From: Shimia sp. R9_2
Lineage (GTDB): Bacteria; Pseudomonadota; Alphaproteobacteria; Rhodobacterales; Rhodobacteraceae
NCBI RefSeq assembly: GCF_017743735.1
Contig: NZ_JAGHRO010000002.1
Span: 372,001-436,000, forward strand
Direction: 5' to 3'
DNA: 64,000 bases
Under the pieces are notes generated by a model that had not been told where the DNA came from, ran no database searches, and saw only the letters and a program-made list of their open reading frames with translations. This document shows positions 1 through 8,946 of this stretch, in pieces (position 1 is the first letter of the stretch; each line of letters starts with the position of its first letter). The position numbers were made by a program, and so were the translations under genes.

Positions 1-1125
1 CGCCGCAAAGCTGATTGTGCCATCCACAAAGTTCAACGCACTTGCATCAATCGGATCCTTTGACCACCCGCCGGTCTCAGTTCCGCCTCCAGCAGAGGAT
101 GTCTCTGCCGGTTGCGCGCTGCTGGCCAGTTGCAGCCGCCTTGTGGCCACCTGCGCCGCCACTTTGGGGCGCACGCCGTTCAGGTCCACATCCGCTTGCA
201 GCGTCAGCGCATTGCCCAGCGCCTCAAGGCTCCCCCCGCGCAGCGAAAACAGCCGCTCCCGGGTCAGCGTCACATCACCTGAGGCCGCCAACGGCCCTTC
301 AATGCCCCCCGCTCCCAGAGCCGCCAGAAAGGCAGCCCCGTCGCTTGCCTCAACCTCCAGCCGCCCGCTGGCTTCCGGTGCCAGCCCAAACTGGCCTTCA
401 AATCCCGCGCGCCCTCCAGCCGCGTCCAATGCGAGTGAAACACGGGTGTTCGCTCCCTGAAAAAGCCGCAGCGGGTCGTTCACCGTCGCTTCAGCAGCAA
501 TCTCCTCTCCGAAAGGTGCCGCGCTTACAGAAAGCTGTGCAGGTGCAGTCACCTCAGGCCAGCGCAACTCCAGGGCCAGCCCGGCAATATCCTGAACCAA
601 GGCGCCATTTTCCACATAGCGCACGCGCGCCTCACTCAGAGCCAGACGTTCCAGCGTGATCCGGGTGAGCGCGCTAGAGGTCTCAGAAGACGATGCTTCC
701 GCCGCTGGCTCCGTTGGCTCAGCGCTCGCAGCGCCCCTACCCGCGTCCAATTCCCAGTTCGCGCGCCCGTCTTGCGCCACTTCCAAAATCACATCTGGGG
801 CCACGAGCTCCACGGTCTTGATGCGAATGTCCCCGCCAATTGCGGCCATCACATCCACGCCGATCACAGCGCTCTCGGCTTGAAACATCGGCCCTTGCTC
901 AGACCAATCGGCATTGGCGAATGTCACGGCCTCCGTGCGCACGCCAAGCACTGGAAACCAGCTGATGCCAACCTCGCCCTCAAATGCCAGCTCCCGTCCG
1001 GTCTGCGCTTTCACCTGATCTGCCGCCAATTTGGCGATCTTCTCGCCCGGTAGCGCCACCACCAGCACCACTGCAGCAACCGCCAACAGGACCACCGCCG
1101 CCAAAATCCCTCGGATCACCTTCAT
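1..1125 (-). CDS. AsmA-family protein (C-terminus cut off by window edge)
   Basis: The reading frame stays open from an ATG at 1125 to the left edge, so 375 codons are visible and the C-terminus is missing. The N-terminus has one hydrophobic segment (about residues 4-27, rich in A/V/L) followed by [19 protein letters not shown], the usual start of AsmA-like proteins. These are anchored in the inner membrane and have a long periplasmic repeat domain; members are implicated in outer-membrane and lipid homeostasis. The segment [19 protein letters not shown] also matches the AsmA N-terminal domain. It is transcribed away from rimO, with a 228-bp gap between them. The family call is from recognition of the N-terminal pattern; the exact role is unknown. 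Confidence 0.75.
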   Translation of the reverse strand, partial: MKVIRGILAAVVLLAVAAVVLVVALPGEKIAKLAADQVKAQTGRELAFEGEVGISWFPVLGVRTEAVTFANADWSEQGPMFQAESAVIGVDVMAAIGGDIRIKTVELVAPDVILEVAQDGRANWELDAGRGAASAEPTEPAAEASSSETSSALTRITLERLALSEARVRYVENGALVQDIAGLALELRWPEVTAPAQLSVSAAPFGEEIAAEATVNDPLRLFQGANTRVSLALDAAGGRAGFEGQFGLAPEASGRLEVEASDGAAFLAALGAGGIEGPLAASGDVTLTRERLFSLRGGSLEALGNALTLQADVDLNGVRPKVAAQVATRRLQLASSAQPAETSSAGGGTETGGWSKDPIDASALNFVDGTISFAA

Positions 1126-1353
1126 CAGAAGACCTCTCCCTACTGCTCTACAACCAGCCTAGAGCGCTCAAAACAGGCAAGCAACGGCCCTTCCTGCGCC
1201 ACAAGCCCAAATTTCTTCAAACCAACGTGGGAAGAACGCGACACAGCCGCCAGGCGCGGAGCTTCCAAGTTCCCAATCCCCCAAGCACGCCTGAGCTTTC
1301 TGCCGCTGAGCTGCCCCCGATCTCCCTTTGCCAAACCCGCGGCGCTGCCCTAT

Positions 1354-2751
1354 ATGCACGCCATGTCCAGCAATCCGCCCGATCTCCGCCCCGACCTCGC
1401 CCGCGCAACCCTCACCGGGGACGCACGTCCCGGCCAGCCCACCATCGGGATGGTGTCGCTTGGCTGCCCCAAAGCGCTGGTCGACAGCGAGCGCATCCTG
1501 ACGCGCCTGCGGGCCGAAGGGTACGGCATTTCGCCCGACTATTCCGGCGCTGACGCGGTGATCGTCAACACCTGCGGTTTTCTGGACAGCGCAAAGGCCG
1601 AGAGCCTTGAGGCGATTGGAGAGGCCATTCAGGAAAACGGCAAGGTCATCGTGACCGGCTGTCTTGGCGCTGAGCCGGAGTATATCACCGGCACGCACCC
1701 CAAAGTGCTCGCGGTGACCGGTCCCCACCAATATGAGCAGGTGCTTGATGCCGTGCATGGTGCCGTGCCACCCAGCCCCGATCCGTTCATCGACCTACTG
1801 CCTGCCAAGAACGTCTCCCTGACGCCGCGCCACTACAGTTACCTCAAGATTTCAGAGGGTTGTAACCACAAGTGCAAGTTCTGCATCATCCCGGACATGC
1901 GTGGAAAACTGGCCTCCCGTCCGGTGCACGCAGTGCTGCGCGAAGCGGAAAAGCTGGTCGAAAATGGCGTGAACGAGCTCTTGGTGATTTCTCAAGACAC
2001 CTCCGCCTACGGCCTTGACCGCAAGTATTCGACCCACCCGTGGAAAGACCGCGAGGTGCGTAGCCACATCACCGATCTGGCGCGCGAATTGGGCCAATTG
2101 GACGCTTGGGTGCGCCTGCATTATGTCTACCCCTACCCGCATGTGCGCGAGCTGATCCCGCTGATGGCAGACGGTCTGATCCTGCCCTATCTGGATATCC
2201 CGTTCCAACACAGCCACCCGGACACGCTCAAACGCATGGCGCGGCCCGCGCATACCTCCAAAACCCTGACAGAAATCGCCGCATGGCGTGACATCTGCCC
2301 GGACATCACCCTGCGCTCCACCTTCATTGTCGGCTACCCCGGCGAAACCGAAGAAGAGTTCCAGCATCTGCTGGACTGGATGGATGAGGCACAACTCGAT
2401 CGCGTCGGCTGCTTCCAGTATGAAAATGTCGACGGCGCCCGCTCCAACGATCTGCCTGACCATGTTGCACCGGAGCTGAAGCAAGAGCGCTGGGAACGCT
2501 TCATGGAGAAGGCCCAGGCGATTTCTGAGGCCAAACTCGCGGCAAAAGTGGGCCAGGTGATGGATGTGATCGTAGATGACATTGACGCAGATGGCATCGC
2601 CACCTGCCGCACCAAAGCCGACGCCCCGGAAATCGACGGCAACCTGTTCATTGACGAAGGCACTGAGGGGCTTTCTGTCGGACAGATTGTCACGGTGGAG
2701 GTGGATGAAGCCGGGGAATACGACCTCTGGGGTTGCCTGAAGCAAAGCTGA
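1354..2751 (+). CDS. rimO: Ribosomal protein S12 (Asp88) methylthiotransferase RimO
   Basis: RimO is a radical-SAM enzyme that adds a methylthio group to the conserved aspartate of ribosomal protein S12. Of 465 residues, the N-terminal methylthiotransferase domain carries the three auxiliary-cluster cysteines (C38 in MVSLGCPK, C74 in VNTCGF, C103 in TGCLG). The radical-SAM motif CNHKCKFC follows at residues 170-177, and a TRAM-like domain occupies roughly the last 65 residues. Length and motif order fit RimO rather than MiaB ([10 protein letters not shown] is RimO-like). The start is uncertain: ATG at 1354 or 1363, neither with a strong Shine-Dalgarno. The DCC-family gene follows 44 bp downstream and is probably cotranscribed. 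Confidence 0.95.
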   Translation: MHAMSSNPPDLRPDLARATLTGDARPGQPTIGMVSLGCPKALVDSERILTRLRAEGYGISPDYSGADAVIVNTCGFLDSAKAESLEAIGEAIQENGKVIVTGCLGAEPEYITGTHPKVLAVTGPHQYEQVLDAVHGAVPPSPDPFIDLLPAKNVSLTPRHYSYLKISEGCNHKCKFCIIPDMRGKLASRPVHAVLREAEKLVENGVNELLVISQDTSAYGLDRKYSTHPWKDREVRSHITDLARELGQLDAWVRLHYVYPYPHVRELIPLMADGLILPYLDIPFQHSHPDTLKRMARPAHTSKTLTEIAAWRDICPDITLRSTFIVGYPGETEEEFQHLLDWMDEAQLDRVGCFQYENVDGARSNDLPDHVAPELKQERWERFMEKAQAISEAKLAAKVGQVMDVIVDDIDADGIATCRTKADAPEIDGNLFIDEGTEGLSVGQIVTVEVDEAGEYDLWGCLKQS

Positions 2752-2795
2752 CCACCGCGCAGCCCACTCAGGCGCTCCACAAGACCGGAGCGCCC

Positions 2796-3164
2796 ATGAG
2801 CGACGAAACGCGGGTCCTTTTCAACGCGGACTGCCCGATCTGCAACGCCGAAATCTGCCACTACCGCACCTATACAAAGGCGCGCGGCCTTAACGTGGCC
2901 TATGACGATCTGAACTCAGACGCGCTGTCAGATTGGAAGGTCGACCCGGACACCGCCGCACGGCGCCTGCACGTTGTGAAAGAAGGCGCGCTATACGTCG
3001 GTGTCGCCGCCTTCGTCGCCCTCTGGTCAGAAATGCCGCGCTACCGCTGGATGGCCAAAATTGTGCGTCTGCCGGGCATCTGGCAGCTGTCCAACGGGAT
3101 TTATGAGCGTATCCTTGCGCCTTGGCTCTATCGCAAGCATCTCAAGCGCAGCCAGAAAGCCTAA
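2796..3164 (+). CDS. DCC-family thiol-disulfide oxidoreductase-like protein (DUF393)
   Basis: This 122-aa protein begins MSDETRVLFNADCPICNAEI; the DCPIC (CxxC) near the N-terminus and the later YVGVAAFVALW segment are hallmarks of the DCC/DUF393 family. Members are thioredoxin-like and thought to act in thiol-disulfide exchange, but substrates are unknown. I chose the ATG at 2796 because an in-frame start at 2733 would lie inside the end of rimO, and homology begins at 2796. The gene ends tail-to-tail (4-bp overlap) with a DUF6455 gene on the other strand. Family call firm, function inferred. Confidence 0.85.
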   Translation: MSDETRVLFNADCPICNAEICHYRTYTKARGLNVAYDDLNSDALSDWKVDPDTAARRLHVVKEGALYVGVAAFVALWSEMPRYRWMAKIVRLPGIWQLSNGIYERILAPWLYRKHLKRSQKA

Positions 3165-3424
3165 TGCGGTGCCAAACGCGCCATCAGCGCTGCGTGGCAG
3201 CAGAACTCTGGCGGTGTCTTATGCTGTCCCGCTTCCCCCAACCAGGATTGGCACTCAGCCACATGCGCACAGGTTCGGCAGCGCGTGACCATCCCTGTGT
3301 ACTCCTGCACACTCAAACGCCCCTCAGCCATCATTTCGCTGAGGGAGACCCCCATCTTGCGGCCCATGCTCCGGGTCAGCCAGAAATGCGTCGCCGGGTC
3401 ACCCAAAGGCACAACAACGCCCAT
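3161..3424 (-). CDS. DUF6455 family protein (second of a pair)
   Basis: An 87-aa protein beginning MGVVVPLGDPATHFWLTRSM. It has the arrangement seen in its upstream neighbour: a helical start, GVSLSEMMAEGRLS, a TRCRTCAHVAEC cysteine pair region and a C-terminal FCCHAALMARL. This is the pattern I associate with DUF6455, a small cysteine-containing family of Rhodobacterales with no known function. The start ATG overlaps the stop of the upstream DUF6455 gene by one base (TGATG), which implies translational coupling. The conserved cysteines suggest metal binding or redox activity, but that is inference. Confidence 0.75.
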   Translation of the reverse strand: MGVVVPLGDPATHFWLTRSMGRKMGVSLSEMMAEGRLSVQEYTGMVTRCRTCAHVAECQSWLGEAGQHKTPPEFCCHAALMARLAPH

Positions 3425-3684
3425 CAAACCTGCGCCTCCAAGCGCTTTAGCAGCTCGGCATTCCGACAATAGATCGGCGCGCCATCATCCTGAGCCTCAG
3501 CCGATTTCATGCGCAGCGCACAGCGCGCGGGCTGCAAACATCCTGAGCAACGGATCACCGCGTCCGAGATCTCGTCACAGCTCAACGCGCCTTTGATCGC
3601 GGCCTCCTGCAAATCCACCCCAACGTGGGACGCCATATCGTCAAACAAAGCCGAGTGGCGCTTGATCTTTTCCAGCCGATCCAT
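3424..3684 (-). CDS. DUF6455 family protein (first of a pair)
   Basis: An 86-aa protein, MDRLEKIKRHSALFDDMASH, then GVDLQEAAIKGALS, IRCSGCLQPARC and IYCRNAELLKRL. The CSGC...C...YCRNAELL pattern is typical of DUF6455. I chose the ATG at 3684 because it follows an ACAGGAG ribosome-binding site; an in-frame TTG at 3714 is less likely. It is the first gene of a two-gene unit with its paralogue, and the pair probably arose by tandem duplication. No function is known. Confidence 0.75.
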   Translation of the reverse strand: MDRLEKIKRHSALFDDMASHVGVDLQEAAIKGALSCDEISDAVIRCSGCLQPARCALRMKSAEAQDDGAPIYCRNAELLKRLEAQV

Positions 3685-3756
3685 ACGAAAAACTCCTGTT
3701 TCGCTTGCAAACAAGCTAACAGGCTTCGCCGCATGGTCCCTTGATGTGCATCAATC

Positions 3757-4113
3757 TCAGCTTTTTTGCGCATCCAGATAGGCGTTCACGCAATCCTGCA
3801 CCCGACGAAAGCGATCTCCGCCCAGTTTCACACCGCCATACCAGCGTGTGACAACCACGATGTGATCCGTGATCCCCTCGCGCTCCAACATCCGCAAAAT
3901 CACCAATCCCGCACCGCTTTCGCCGTCATCGCCTTTCAGTGGCGTGCCGTCACTCAACAGCGCCGCCCAGGTGTTGTGGGTGGCTTTGGCGAATTTCTTG
4001 TTCCGCTTCAGATCCTTGAGAAACCGATCCGCCTCTGCGCGATCCGTCACCGCGCCGCCGGACACCGCATATTTGCTGCCCCGATCGGTGACCACATTGG
4101 TCAGCTGCAACAT
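3757..4113 (-). CDS. IMPACT / UPF0029 (YigZ-like) family protein
   Basis: 118 aa. HNTWAALLSDGTPLKGDDGE, VVVTRWYGGVKLGGDRFRRV and the surrounding fold are the signature of the Impact N-terminal (UPF0029) domain found in YigZ. The second, C-terminal domain of YigZ is absent, so this is a short single-domain form. The family is linked to translation control in eukaryotes (IMPACT); bacterial function is unclear. It starts 3 bp after the stop of the M48 protease gene and is probably its operon partner. Confidence 0.85.
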   Translation of the reverse strand: MLQLTNVVTDRGSKYAVSGGAVTDRAEADRFLKDLKRNKKFAKATHNTWAALLSDGTPLKGDDGESGAGLVILRMLEREGITDHIVVVTRWYGGVKLGGDRFRRVQDCVNAYLDAQKS

Positions 4114-4116
4114 GGC

Positions 4117-4857
4117 CTACAGACCTGCCGCCGTGCGCTTCACAATCGCCACACGTGAGGCGTTGGGCGGGTGTGTGCCCAGAAACTGGTTGCCAGGATC
4201 TGGTGTGCGCTCAAAAAAGCCCACCCCGATCAGCGGATCATAGCCCGCTTTCTTGGTCAAAACTGTGCCGAGGCTGTCCGCTTCCAGCTCATATTCTTTG
4301 GAGAACGACCGTGAGCCAACAGAGGCACCGAGGTTTGCCGCCGCGTCCACAGAGCTTGCGCTGCCCCCGGCAAGGCCCACCAGAATGGCGCCCAATGCGG
4401 CCCCCGTCAGCGCATCTGCCTGTGACCGAGTCAGATGCCCCGCAATATGGTGTGCCGCCTCATGGCCCATCACAAAGGCCAGCTCATGCTGGTTGCGCGT
4501 CTCCGCGATCAACGGCGCGGTGAAAATGATCAGCGGGCGGCCGTTCTTATCAACGGTCTGAAAGGCGTTCGCGGGAATATCGGTGCGCGGATCGACAGAG
4601 ATTTTATAATCGCAATCGGTGCCGCGTGGCGCTCTTGCGCGACACTCCCGCTCAGCCACAGGCTCCATCTGCGCAATGATCGGTGCAAGCCGCGCCTCGG
4701 CCTGAGACACGCTGATTTTCGGGGCCTTGGGCTGCGGCGCGCTGCGCTGTTGCGGCGCTGTTGTGGTTGTGACTTCACAGGCCGTCAACGCCGCCCCTGC
4801 CACAGTGGCCAGCACCATCGCACGCCACGGTCTTTGTCCAGATTTCAGCCCCTGCAT
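4117..4857 (-). CDS. M48-family metalloprotease, predicted lipoprotein
   Basis: 246 aa from the ATG at 4857. The N-terminus has a basic stretch, a hydrophobic core and a lipobox LTAC, so the mature protein should be lipid-anchored in the envelope. The zinc site is clear: HEAAHHIAGH (HExxH plus a third histidine) with the third ligand in ELEADSLG. Members of this group (BepA/LoiP-like) degrade or help assemble outer-membrane proteins. An in-frame ATG at 4962 would add about 35 residues of unlikely basic sequence before the signal, so 4857 is preferred; GGAAGG lies just upstream of it. The IMPACT-family gene follows 3 bp downstream. Confidence 0.9.
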   Translation of the reverse strand: MQGLKSGQRPWRAMVLATVAGAALTACEVTTTTAPQQRSAPQPKAPKISVSQAEARLAPIIAQMEPVAERECRARAPRGTDCDYKISVDPRTDIPANAFQTVDKNGRPLIIFTAPLIAETRNQHELAFVMGHEAAHHIAGHLTRSQADALTGAALGAILVGLAGGSASSVDAAANLGASVGSRSFSKEYELEADSLGTVLTKKAGYDPLIGVGFFERTPDPGNQFLGTHPPNASRVAIVKRTAAGL

Positions 4858-4990
4858 CCGTCGTCCTTCCCAGCGCCCTAATCTTCTAAGGCGCTCACAA
4901 ATATGCCGTCTTCTCGAATTTACGCCTCCCCTGTGGCCGAGACCAGAGGGAAATGCTTGCACCCGGTCCCCGATGCGCTAGGCTCACCAT

Positions 4991-5236
4991 ATGTTCAGCA
5001 TCGAGCACGAATTTGACTCCACCGTTGTCACGCTTGTCGATGAAGGCGCCGCCCCTCTGGGAGAAGATGTGGTGATCCACATGTTTGAAGAATGCGTCAC
5101 CATCGAGCAATATGATCCGCGCACCGACAGCATGCAGAAAATCACTCTTTCCACAGCACAGGTGCAGGATCTCACCGCCGCGCTGGACTTGCCTGAGGGT
5201 GTTTACATGCTCAAGCGAGACCCCGACAAAACGTGA
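4991..5236 (+). CDS. Small conserved-looking hypothetical protein
   Basis: 81 aa, acidic, no signal peptide or membrane segment. I do not recognise a family. It reads as a real gene because codon use matches its neighbours and it fits between a divergent M48 gene and a convergent UPF0235 gene with only a 1-bp gap. The sequence ends LPEGVYMLKRDPDKT. Function unknown. Confidence 0.6.
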   Translation: MFSIEHEFDSTVVTLVDEGAAPLGEDVVIHMFEECVTIEQYDPRTDSMQKITLSTAQVQDLTAALDLPEGVYMLKRDPDKT

Positions 5237-5237
5237 G

Positions 5238-5489
5238 CTAGTCCAGCCTAAAGACCTTTTCGCGTGACGTCTGCCCGCGCACAAGGGTCAGCCGGGATTT
5301 GGCAACACCCAAGGTCTTTGCCAGCAATTTGGCAACGGCCGCATTGGCTTTGCCGCCCTCCGGCACAACCGTAACATAGACCCGCAACACATCGCCATCC
5401 TGCACCACCGCGTTGCGCGAAGCTTTTGGTGTGACGCGCACCGCGATTTCCGCACCCGGCGTGAGGGACATCTCAGGGGCCTTTGCCAT
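5238..5489 (-). CDS. UPF0235 / DUF167 (YggU-like) protein
   Basis: 83 aa from the ATG at 5489. The motifs RVTPKASRNAV, VTVVPEGGKANAAVAKLLA and the C-terminal LVRGQTSREKVF are typical of the DUF167/YggU family, a small fold of unknown function. Longer in-frame starts exist upstream but would run into the control region of the divergent HDAC-like gene. It faces that gene across a short shared spacer. Confidence 0.85.
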   Translation of the reverse strand: MAKAPEMSLTPGAEIAVRVTPKASRNAVVQDGDVLRVYVTVVPEGGKANAAVAKLLAKTLGVAKSRLTLVRGQTSREKVFRLD

Positions 5490-5588
5490 TCTCTCGATCT
5501 CCAATGCAAAACCGTTGGGCGAACAATGATTTACATTCCACAAATGCCCCGCATAGGGTAGCCCTCGCAATGAAACGGGGGAAGCTGA

Positions 5589-6716
5589 ATGGCCGCACGC
5601 AACAAAACCGGGTTCTTTTTTGATGAAAAGTGCTTCTGGCATGCAGGTGGCAACTATGCGCTGACCCTGCCCGTTGGCGATCTGGTGCAACCGCTTGCCG
5701 CAGGCGGCCTTCCTGAAAGCCCCGAAACCAAACGCCGCCTCAAAAACCTCATGGATGTCACAGGCTTAACCGCAGATCTTGAGGTGCGCAGCGCCCCCGG
5801 AGCCACCACAGAAATGCTGGCCCGCGTGCATCCCGGCGACTTCCTTGGCAAGTTCAAATCGGTCTCTGATGCGGGCGGTGGTGAAATAGGTTTGCGCACA
5901 CCTTTCGGCAAAGGCGGCTATGAGATCGCAGCGCTCTCCGCAGGGCTCGCCAGCGAAGCTGTCCGCGCCGTTGCCGCAGGAGAGTTGCAAAACGCCTACG
6001 CCCTGTCGCGCCCACCGGGCCACCACTGCTTACCCGACTGGCCCAATGGCTTCTGCCTGCTCGCCAATATCGCGGTCGCCATTGAAGCCGCACAGGCGCA
6101 GGGGCTTGCCCAGCGCGTCGCCGTGCTCGACTGGGATGTGCACCACGGCAATGGCACCGAGGCCATCTATTATGAGCGCAGCGATGTGCTCACCATCTCG
6201 CTGCATCAGGAAAAGAACTACCCGCTCGACACCGGCGACGCGGCAGATCGCGGCAAAGGTGCGGGCCTTGGCACCAACATCAACGTGCCCCTGCCGCCCG
6301 GCGCGGGCCACAACAGCTACCTTCATGCCATGCAGCAGATCGTTCTCCCCGCGCTGCACAGCTTTAAACCCGACCTCATCATCGTGGCCTGCGGCTTTGA
6401 CGCCGCCGCCTTTGGTCCGCTCTCGCGCATGCTCGCCACCGCCGACACTTTCCGCCAGATGACCAAACAGGTCATGGCCGCCGCCGAAACGCTATGTGAA
6501 GGCAAACTCGTGTTGGTACATGAGGGCGGCTATTCTGAAGCCTATGTGCCATTCTGCGGCCATGCGGTGATCGAAGAGCTTGCCGGCTCTGACATCCGCG
6601 CCGAAGACCCGATGGCCGCCTCACTTGAAATCCGCCAGCCCAACGCCCGGGTTGAAGCCTTCTTTGCCACGCTCATTGATGAGATGGCCGCCACATTCGC
6701 AAGCCCGCCCGGTTGA
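5589..6716 (+). CDS. Histone-deacetylase-like / acetylpolyamine amidohydrolase family enzyme (class II)
   Basis: 375 aa with the arginase/deacetylase fold signature. RPPGHH at 141-146 holds the active-site histidine pair. DWDVHHGNGT at 181-190 gives two zinc ligands (D183, H185), the third is D271 in CGFDAAAFGP, and a late glycine-rich HEGGYSEAY completes the site. Bacterial members remove acetyl groups from polyamines, small amides or proteins; the substrate here cannot be fixed from sequence. A GGGGAAG ribosome site precedes the ATG. The nitroreductase gene follows 51 bp later on the same strand, so an operon is plausible. Confidence 0.9.
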   Translation: MAARNKTGFFFDEKCFWHAGGNYALTLPVGDLVQPLAAGGLPESPETKRRLKNLMDVTGLTADLEVRSAPGATTEMLARVHPGDFLGKFKSVSDAGGGEIGLRTPFGKGGYEIAALSAGLASEAVRAVAAGELQNAYALSRPPGHHCLPDWPNGFCLLANIAVAIEAAQAQGLAQRVAVLDWDVHHGNGTEAIYYERSDVLTISLHQEKNYPLDTGDAADRGKGAGLGTNINVPLPPGAGHNSYLHAMQQIVLPALHSFKPDLIIVACGFDAAAFGPLSRMLATADTFRQMTKQVMAAAETLCEGKLVLVHEGGYSEAYVPFCGHAVIEELAGSDIRAEDPMAASLEIRQPNARVEAFFATLIDEMAATFASPPG

Positions 6717-6767
6717 AATCACACCGGGCCACGCCAACATACCTACTCAACTCCCAAGGGAGAGGAC

Positions 6768-7346
6768 ATGCCACAACCAAACCAAGCCGCGCTGGATTTC
6801 CTGCTCAGCCGCCGCTCACGCCCCGCCAAAACGCTGGTCGGCCCTGCGCCATCACGCGCCGAACTGGAACCTTTGCTGGAGGCCGCTTTGCGCAGCCCGG
6901 ACCACGGCAAACTTGAGCCTTGGCGGCTCATCGTCTTGGAACGCAAAGCCTTGCAAAAATTGGCGGATCTCATCCCCGAGCGCGGCGCTGCATTGGGCAT
7001 CGAACCCGACAAGATCACCAAAGGTCAGGATCAATTCGCCAAGGCAGATCTCGCAGTCGTGGTGATTGAATCTCCCGTGCTGAGCGAGAAAGTCCCGGCG
7101 ATTGAGCAATCTTACTCCGCCGCCTGCGTGTGCTTGCAACTTCTGAATGCATCCTTGGCTGCCGGATGGGGCGCCAACTGGCTTTCCGGTTGGGCCAGCC
7201 ATGATCGCGACTTTGTGGAAAAAGGCCTTGGCCTCACGCCCCATGAAAAGGTCGCAGGCTTCATCCACATCGGCACCGAAAAAGTCGCGCCTCCAGAGCG
7301 CCCCCGCCCCAATATGGAGACAAAGGTCACATGGCTGTTGGATTGA
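6768..7346 (+). CDS. Nitroreductase family protein (YdjA-like)
   Basis: 192 aa. The N-terminal LSRRSRPAKTLVGPAPS and the motif RSPDHGKLEPWRL are the pattern of the short YdjA-type nitroreductases, which bind FMN as homodimers and reduce nitro or related compounds with NAD(P)H. A strong GGGAGAGG ribosome site precedes the start. Its 3' end overlaps the start of the next gene by 16 bp, so the two are translated together. Physiological substrate unknown. Confidence 0.88.
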   Translation: MPQPNQAALDFLLSRRSRPAKTLVGPAPSRAELEPLLEAALRSPDHGKLEPWRLIVLERKALQKLADLIPERGAALGIEPDKITKGQDQFAKADLAVVVIESPVLSEKVPAIEQSYSAACVCLQLLNASLAAGWGANWLSGWASHDRDFVEKGLGLTPHEKVAGFIHIGTEKVAPPERPRPNMETKVTWLLD

Positions 7347-8053
7347 TCCTCTCATCCTTTGGCAAAACCCTCGGCCAATTGGGAGACCCGCGTTTTCGCC
7401 GGGTGCTCTTTAAAGGTATTGGCCTGACATTTGCCCTGCTCATCGCGGGTTACACGCTGTTCCTGATGTTTTTAAACTGGCTGGGCGCTGCCGCTTGGGT
7501 GCAGGAACTTCTGGGCAATATTTCCTGGGTCGGCGATCTTTTCACCGCCGCTTCCCTGTTCCTGATGATCTTTCTGTCGGTCTTTCTGATGGTGCCGGTC
7601 GCTTCGGCCATCACATCCCTGTTTCTGGATGAGGTGGCAGATGCGGTCGAAGATCGCCATTACCCCCACCTGCCTGATGTGCCTGCGGTGTCCTTTGGCG
7701 AAGGGCTGAAGGATTCGGTGAACTTTCTCGGCGTGCTGATCGCCGCGAACCTGCTGGCGCTGATCGTCTATGCGATCTTCACGCCGTTTGCCCTGTTTAT
7801 CTTCTGGGCTTTGAACGGCTTCCTGCTGGGGCGTGAATATTTTCAGCTCACCGCCATGCGCCGCGTGGGCCGGGCGGAAGCGAAGAAACTGCGCCGCAAA
7901 CATGGCGGCACAATCTGGCTTGCAGGGATCTTGATGGCGATGCCGCTCTCAATCCCGCTGGTGAACCTGCTGATCCCAATCCTGGGGGCTGCGACGTTTA
8001 CCCATCTGTTCCATCAACTGGAGCCGAGACGGGCGCATCCCCCATCCGGTTGA
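7331..8053 (+). CDS. EI24-domain (CysZ-like) integral membrane protein
   Basis: 240 aa with about five hydrophobic segments, a conserved FLDEVADAVEDRHYP stretch and the GREYFQLTAMRR motif of EI24/CysZ proteins. CysZ in enterobacteria takes up sulfate; alphaproteobacterial members are only assumed to act alike. It overlaps the nitroreductase gene by 16 bp and ends 56 bp inside the convergent DUF1467 gene. Confidence 0.82.
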   Translation: MAVGLILSSFGKTLGQLGDPRFRRVLFKGIGLTFALLIAGYTLFLMFLNWLGAAAWVQELLGNISWVGDLFTAASLFLMIFLSVFLMVPVASAITSLFLDEVADAVEDRHYPHLPDVPAVSFGEGLKDSVNFLGVLIAANLLALIVYAIFTPFALFIFWALNGFLLGREYFQLTAMRRVGRAEAKKLRRKHGGTIWLAGILMAMPLSIPLVNLLIPILGAATFTHLFHQLEPRRAHPPSG

Positions 8054-8303
8054 ACATGTCGAGATCACGCACGGTGATCATACCGGATGTGATGATCCAG
8101 AAAGCAATTGCCCAGATCACCGCCGACACAAGGGTGGTGATCTTTGCTTTGGCCTTCAGATAATGATGCTCCGGTGCTCCCGCGTGGGTGCCGGGCACCA
8201 CATCGCCCAAATCCCCCTGGGTTTGCAGGCGAATCGGGATCACAATCAGAAAGGTCATAAACCAGATGACCGCGTATAAAACGATGGCTGAGGTGATCCC
8301 CAT
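7998..8303 (-). CDS. DUF1467 family membrane protein
   Basis: 101 aa from the ATG at 8303. Two hydrophobic helices (about residues 4-20 and 55-75) flank IPIRLQTQGDLGDVVPGTHA, the signature of DUF1467, a small alphaproteobacterial membrane family without known function. It lies directly downstream of the methylmalonyl-CoA epimerase gene, a neighbourhood I associate with Rhodobacterales. Its 3' end overlaps the convergent EI24 gene by 56 bp. Confidence 0.85.
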   Translation of the reverse strand: MGITSAIVLYAVIWFMTFLIVIPIRLQTQGDLGDVVPGTHAGAPEHHYLKAKAKITTLVSAVIWAIAFWIITSGMITVRDLDMFNRMGDAPVSAPVDGTDG

Positions 8304-8368
8304 TGTGTGCCCTCCAAAAAAGTCAGCGGGCAAAACTGCCCGCTTTCCTACCCAAATATGTGGTTTGT

Positions 8369-8773
8369 TTAGACCTGTTCAAGCTCGACAAGGCAGCCGT
8401 TGAAGTCCTTCGGGTGCAAAAACAGCACCGGCTTGCCATGCGCCCCGATCTTGGGCTCTCCACTGCCCAAAACCCGTGCACCTGTCTCTTTCAGATGGTC
8501 ACGCGCCGCCAGAATATCATCGACCTCATAGCAGACATGGTGAATGCCGCCTGACGGGTTCTTTTCAAGGAAGCCATTGATAGGACTGTCTTCTCCCAGC
8601 GGATAAAGCAGTTCGATCTTGGTGTTTGGCAGCTCGATGAACACCACCGTCACCCCGTGATCCGGTTCGTCCTGCGGCGCGCCTACCTTGGCGCCAAGCG
8701 CATCACGGTATTGCGCGCTCGCAGCCTCCAAATCGGGCACAGCAATCGCCACGTGGTTCAGTCGTCCAATCAT
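8369..8773 (-). CDS. mce: Methylmalonyl-CoA epimerase
   Basis: 134 aa, a full-length single vicinal-oxygen-chelate unit. It starts MIGRLNHVAIAVPDLEAASA; IHHVCYEVDDI and the C-terminal GCLVELEQV supply the metal-binding His and Glu residues typical of the family. The enzyme interconverts (S)- and (R)-methylmalonyl-CoA in propionyl-CoA catabolism, ahead of the B12-dependent mutase. The DUF1467 gene follows in the same direction after 65 bp. Confidence 0.93.
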   Translation of the reverse strand: MIGRLNHVAIAVPDLEAASAQYRDALGAKVGAPQDEPDHGVTVVFIELPNTKIELLYPLGEDSPINGFLEKNPSGGIHHVCYEVDDILAARDHLKETGARVLGSGEPKIGAHGKPVLFLHPKDFNGCLVELEQV

Positions 8774-8946
8774 TTTTGTCCTCCATGGATCGCTTTGGTC
8801 CCGCTCACCGCTGTTATGGGATTTGCATCGCGCGCGCGCAAGCGGCAGGGCGTCGCGGTGGCGATTAACGCTTCGTTAGTCATGTGCTGGCTAGCCTGAG
8901 TCCATGTGAATGTTTCAGTTAGTTTGCTTCGTTGAGGATTTCAGCC

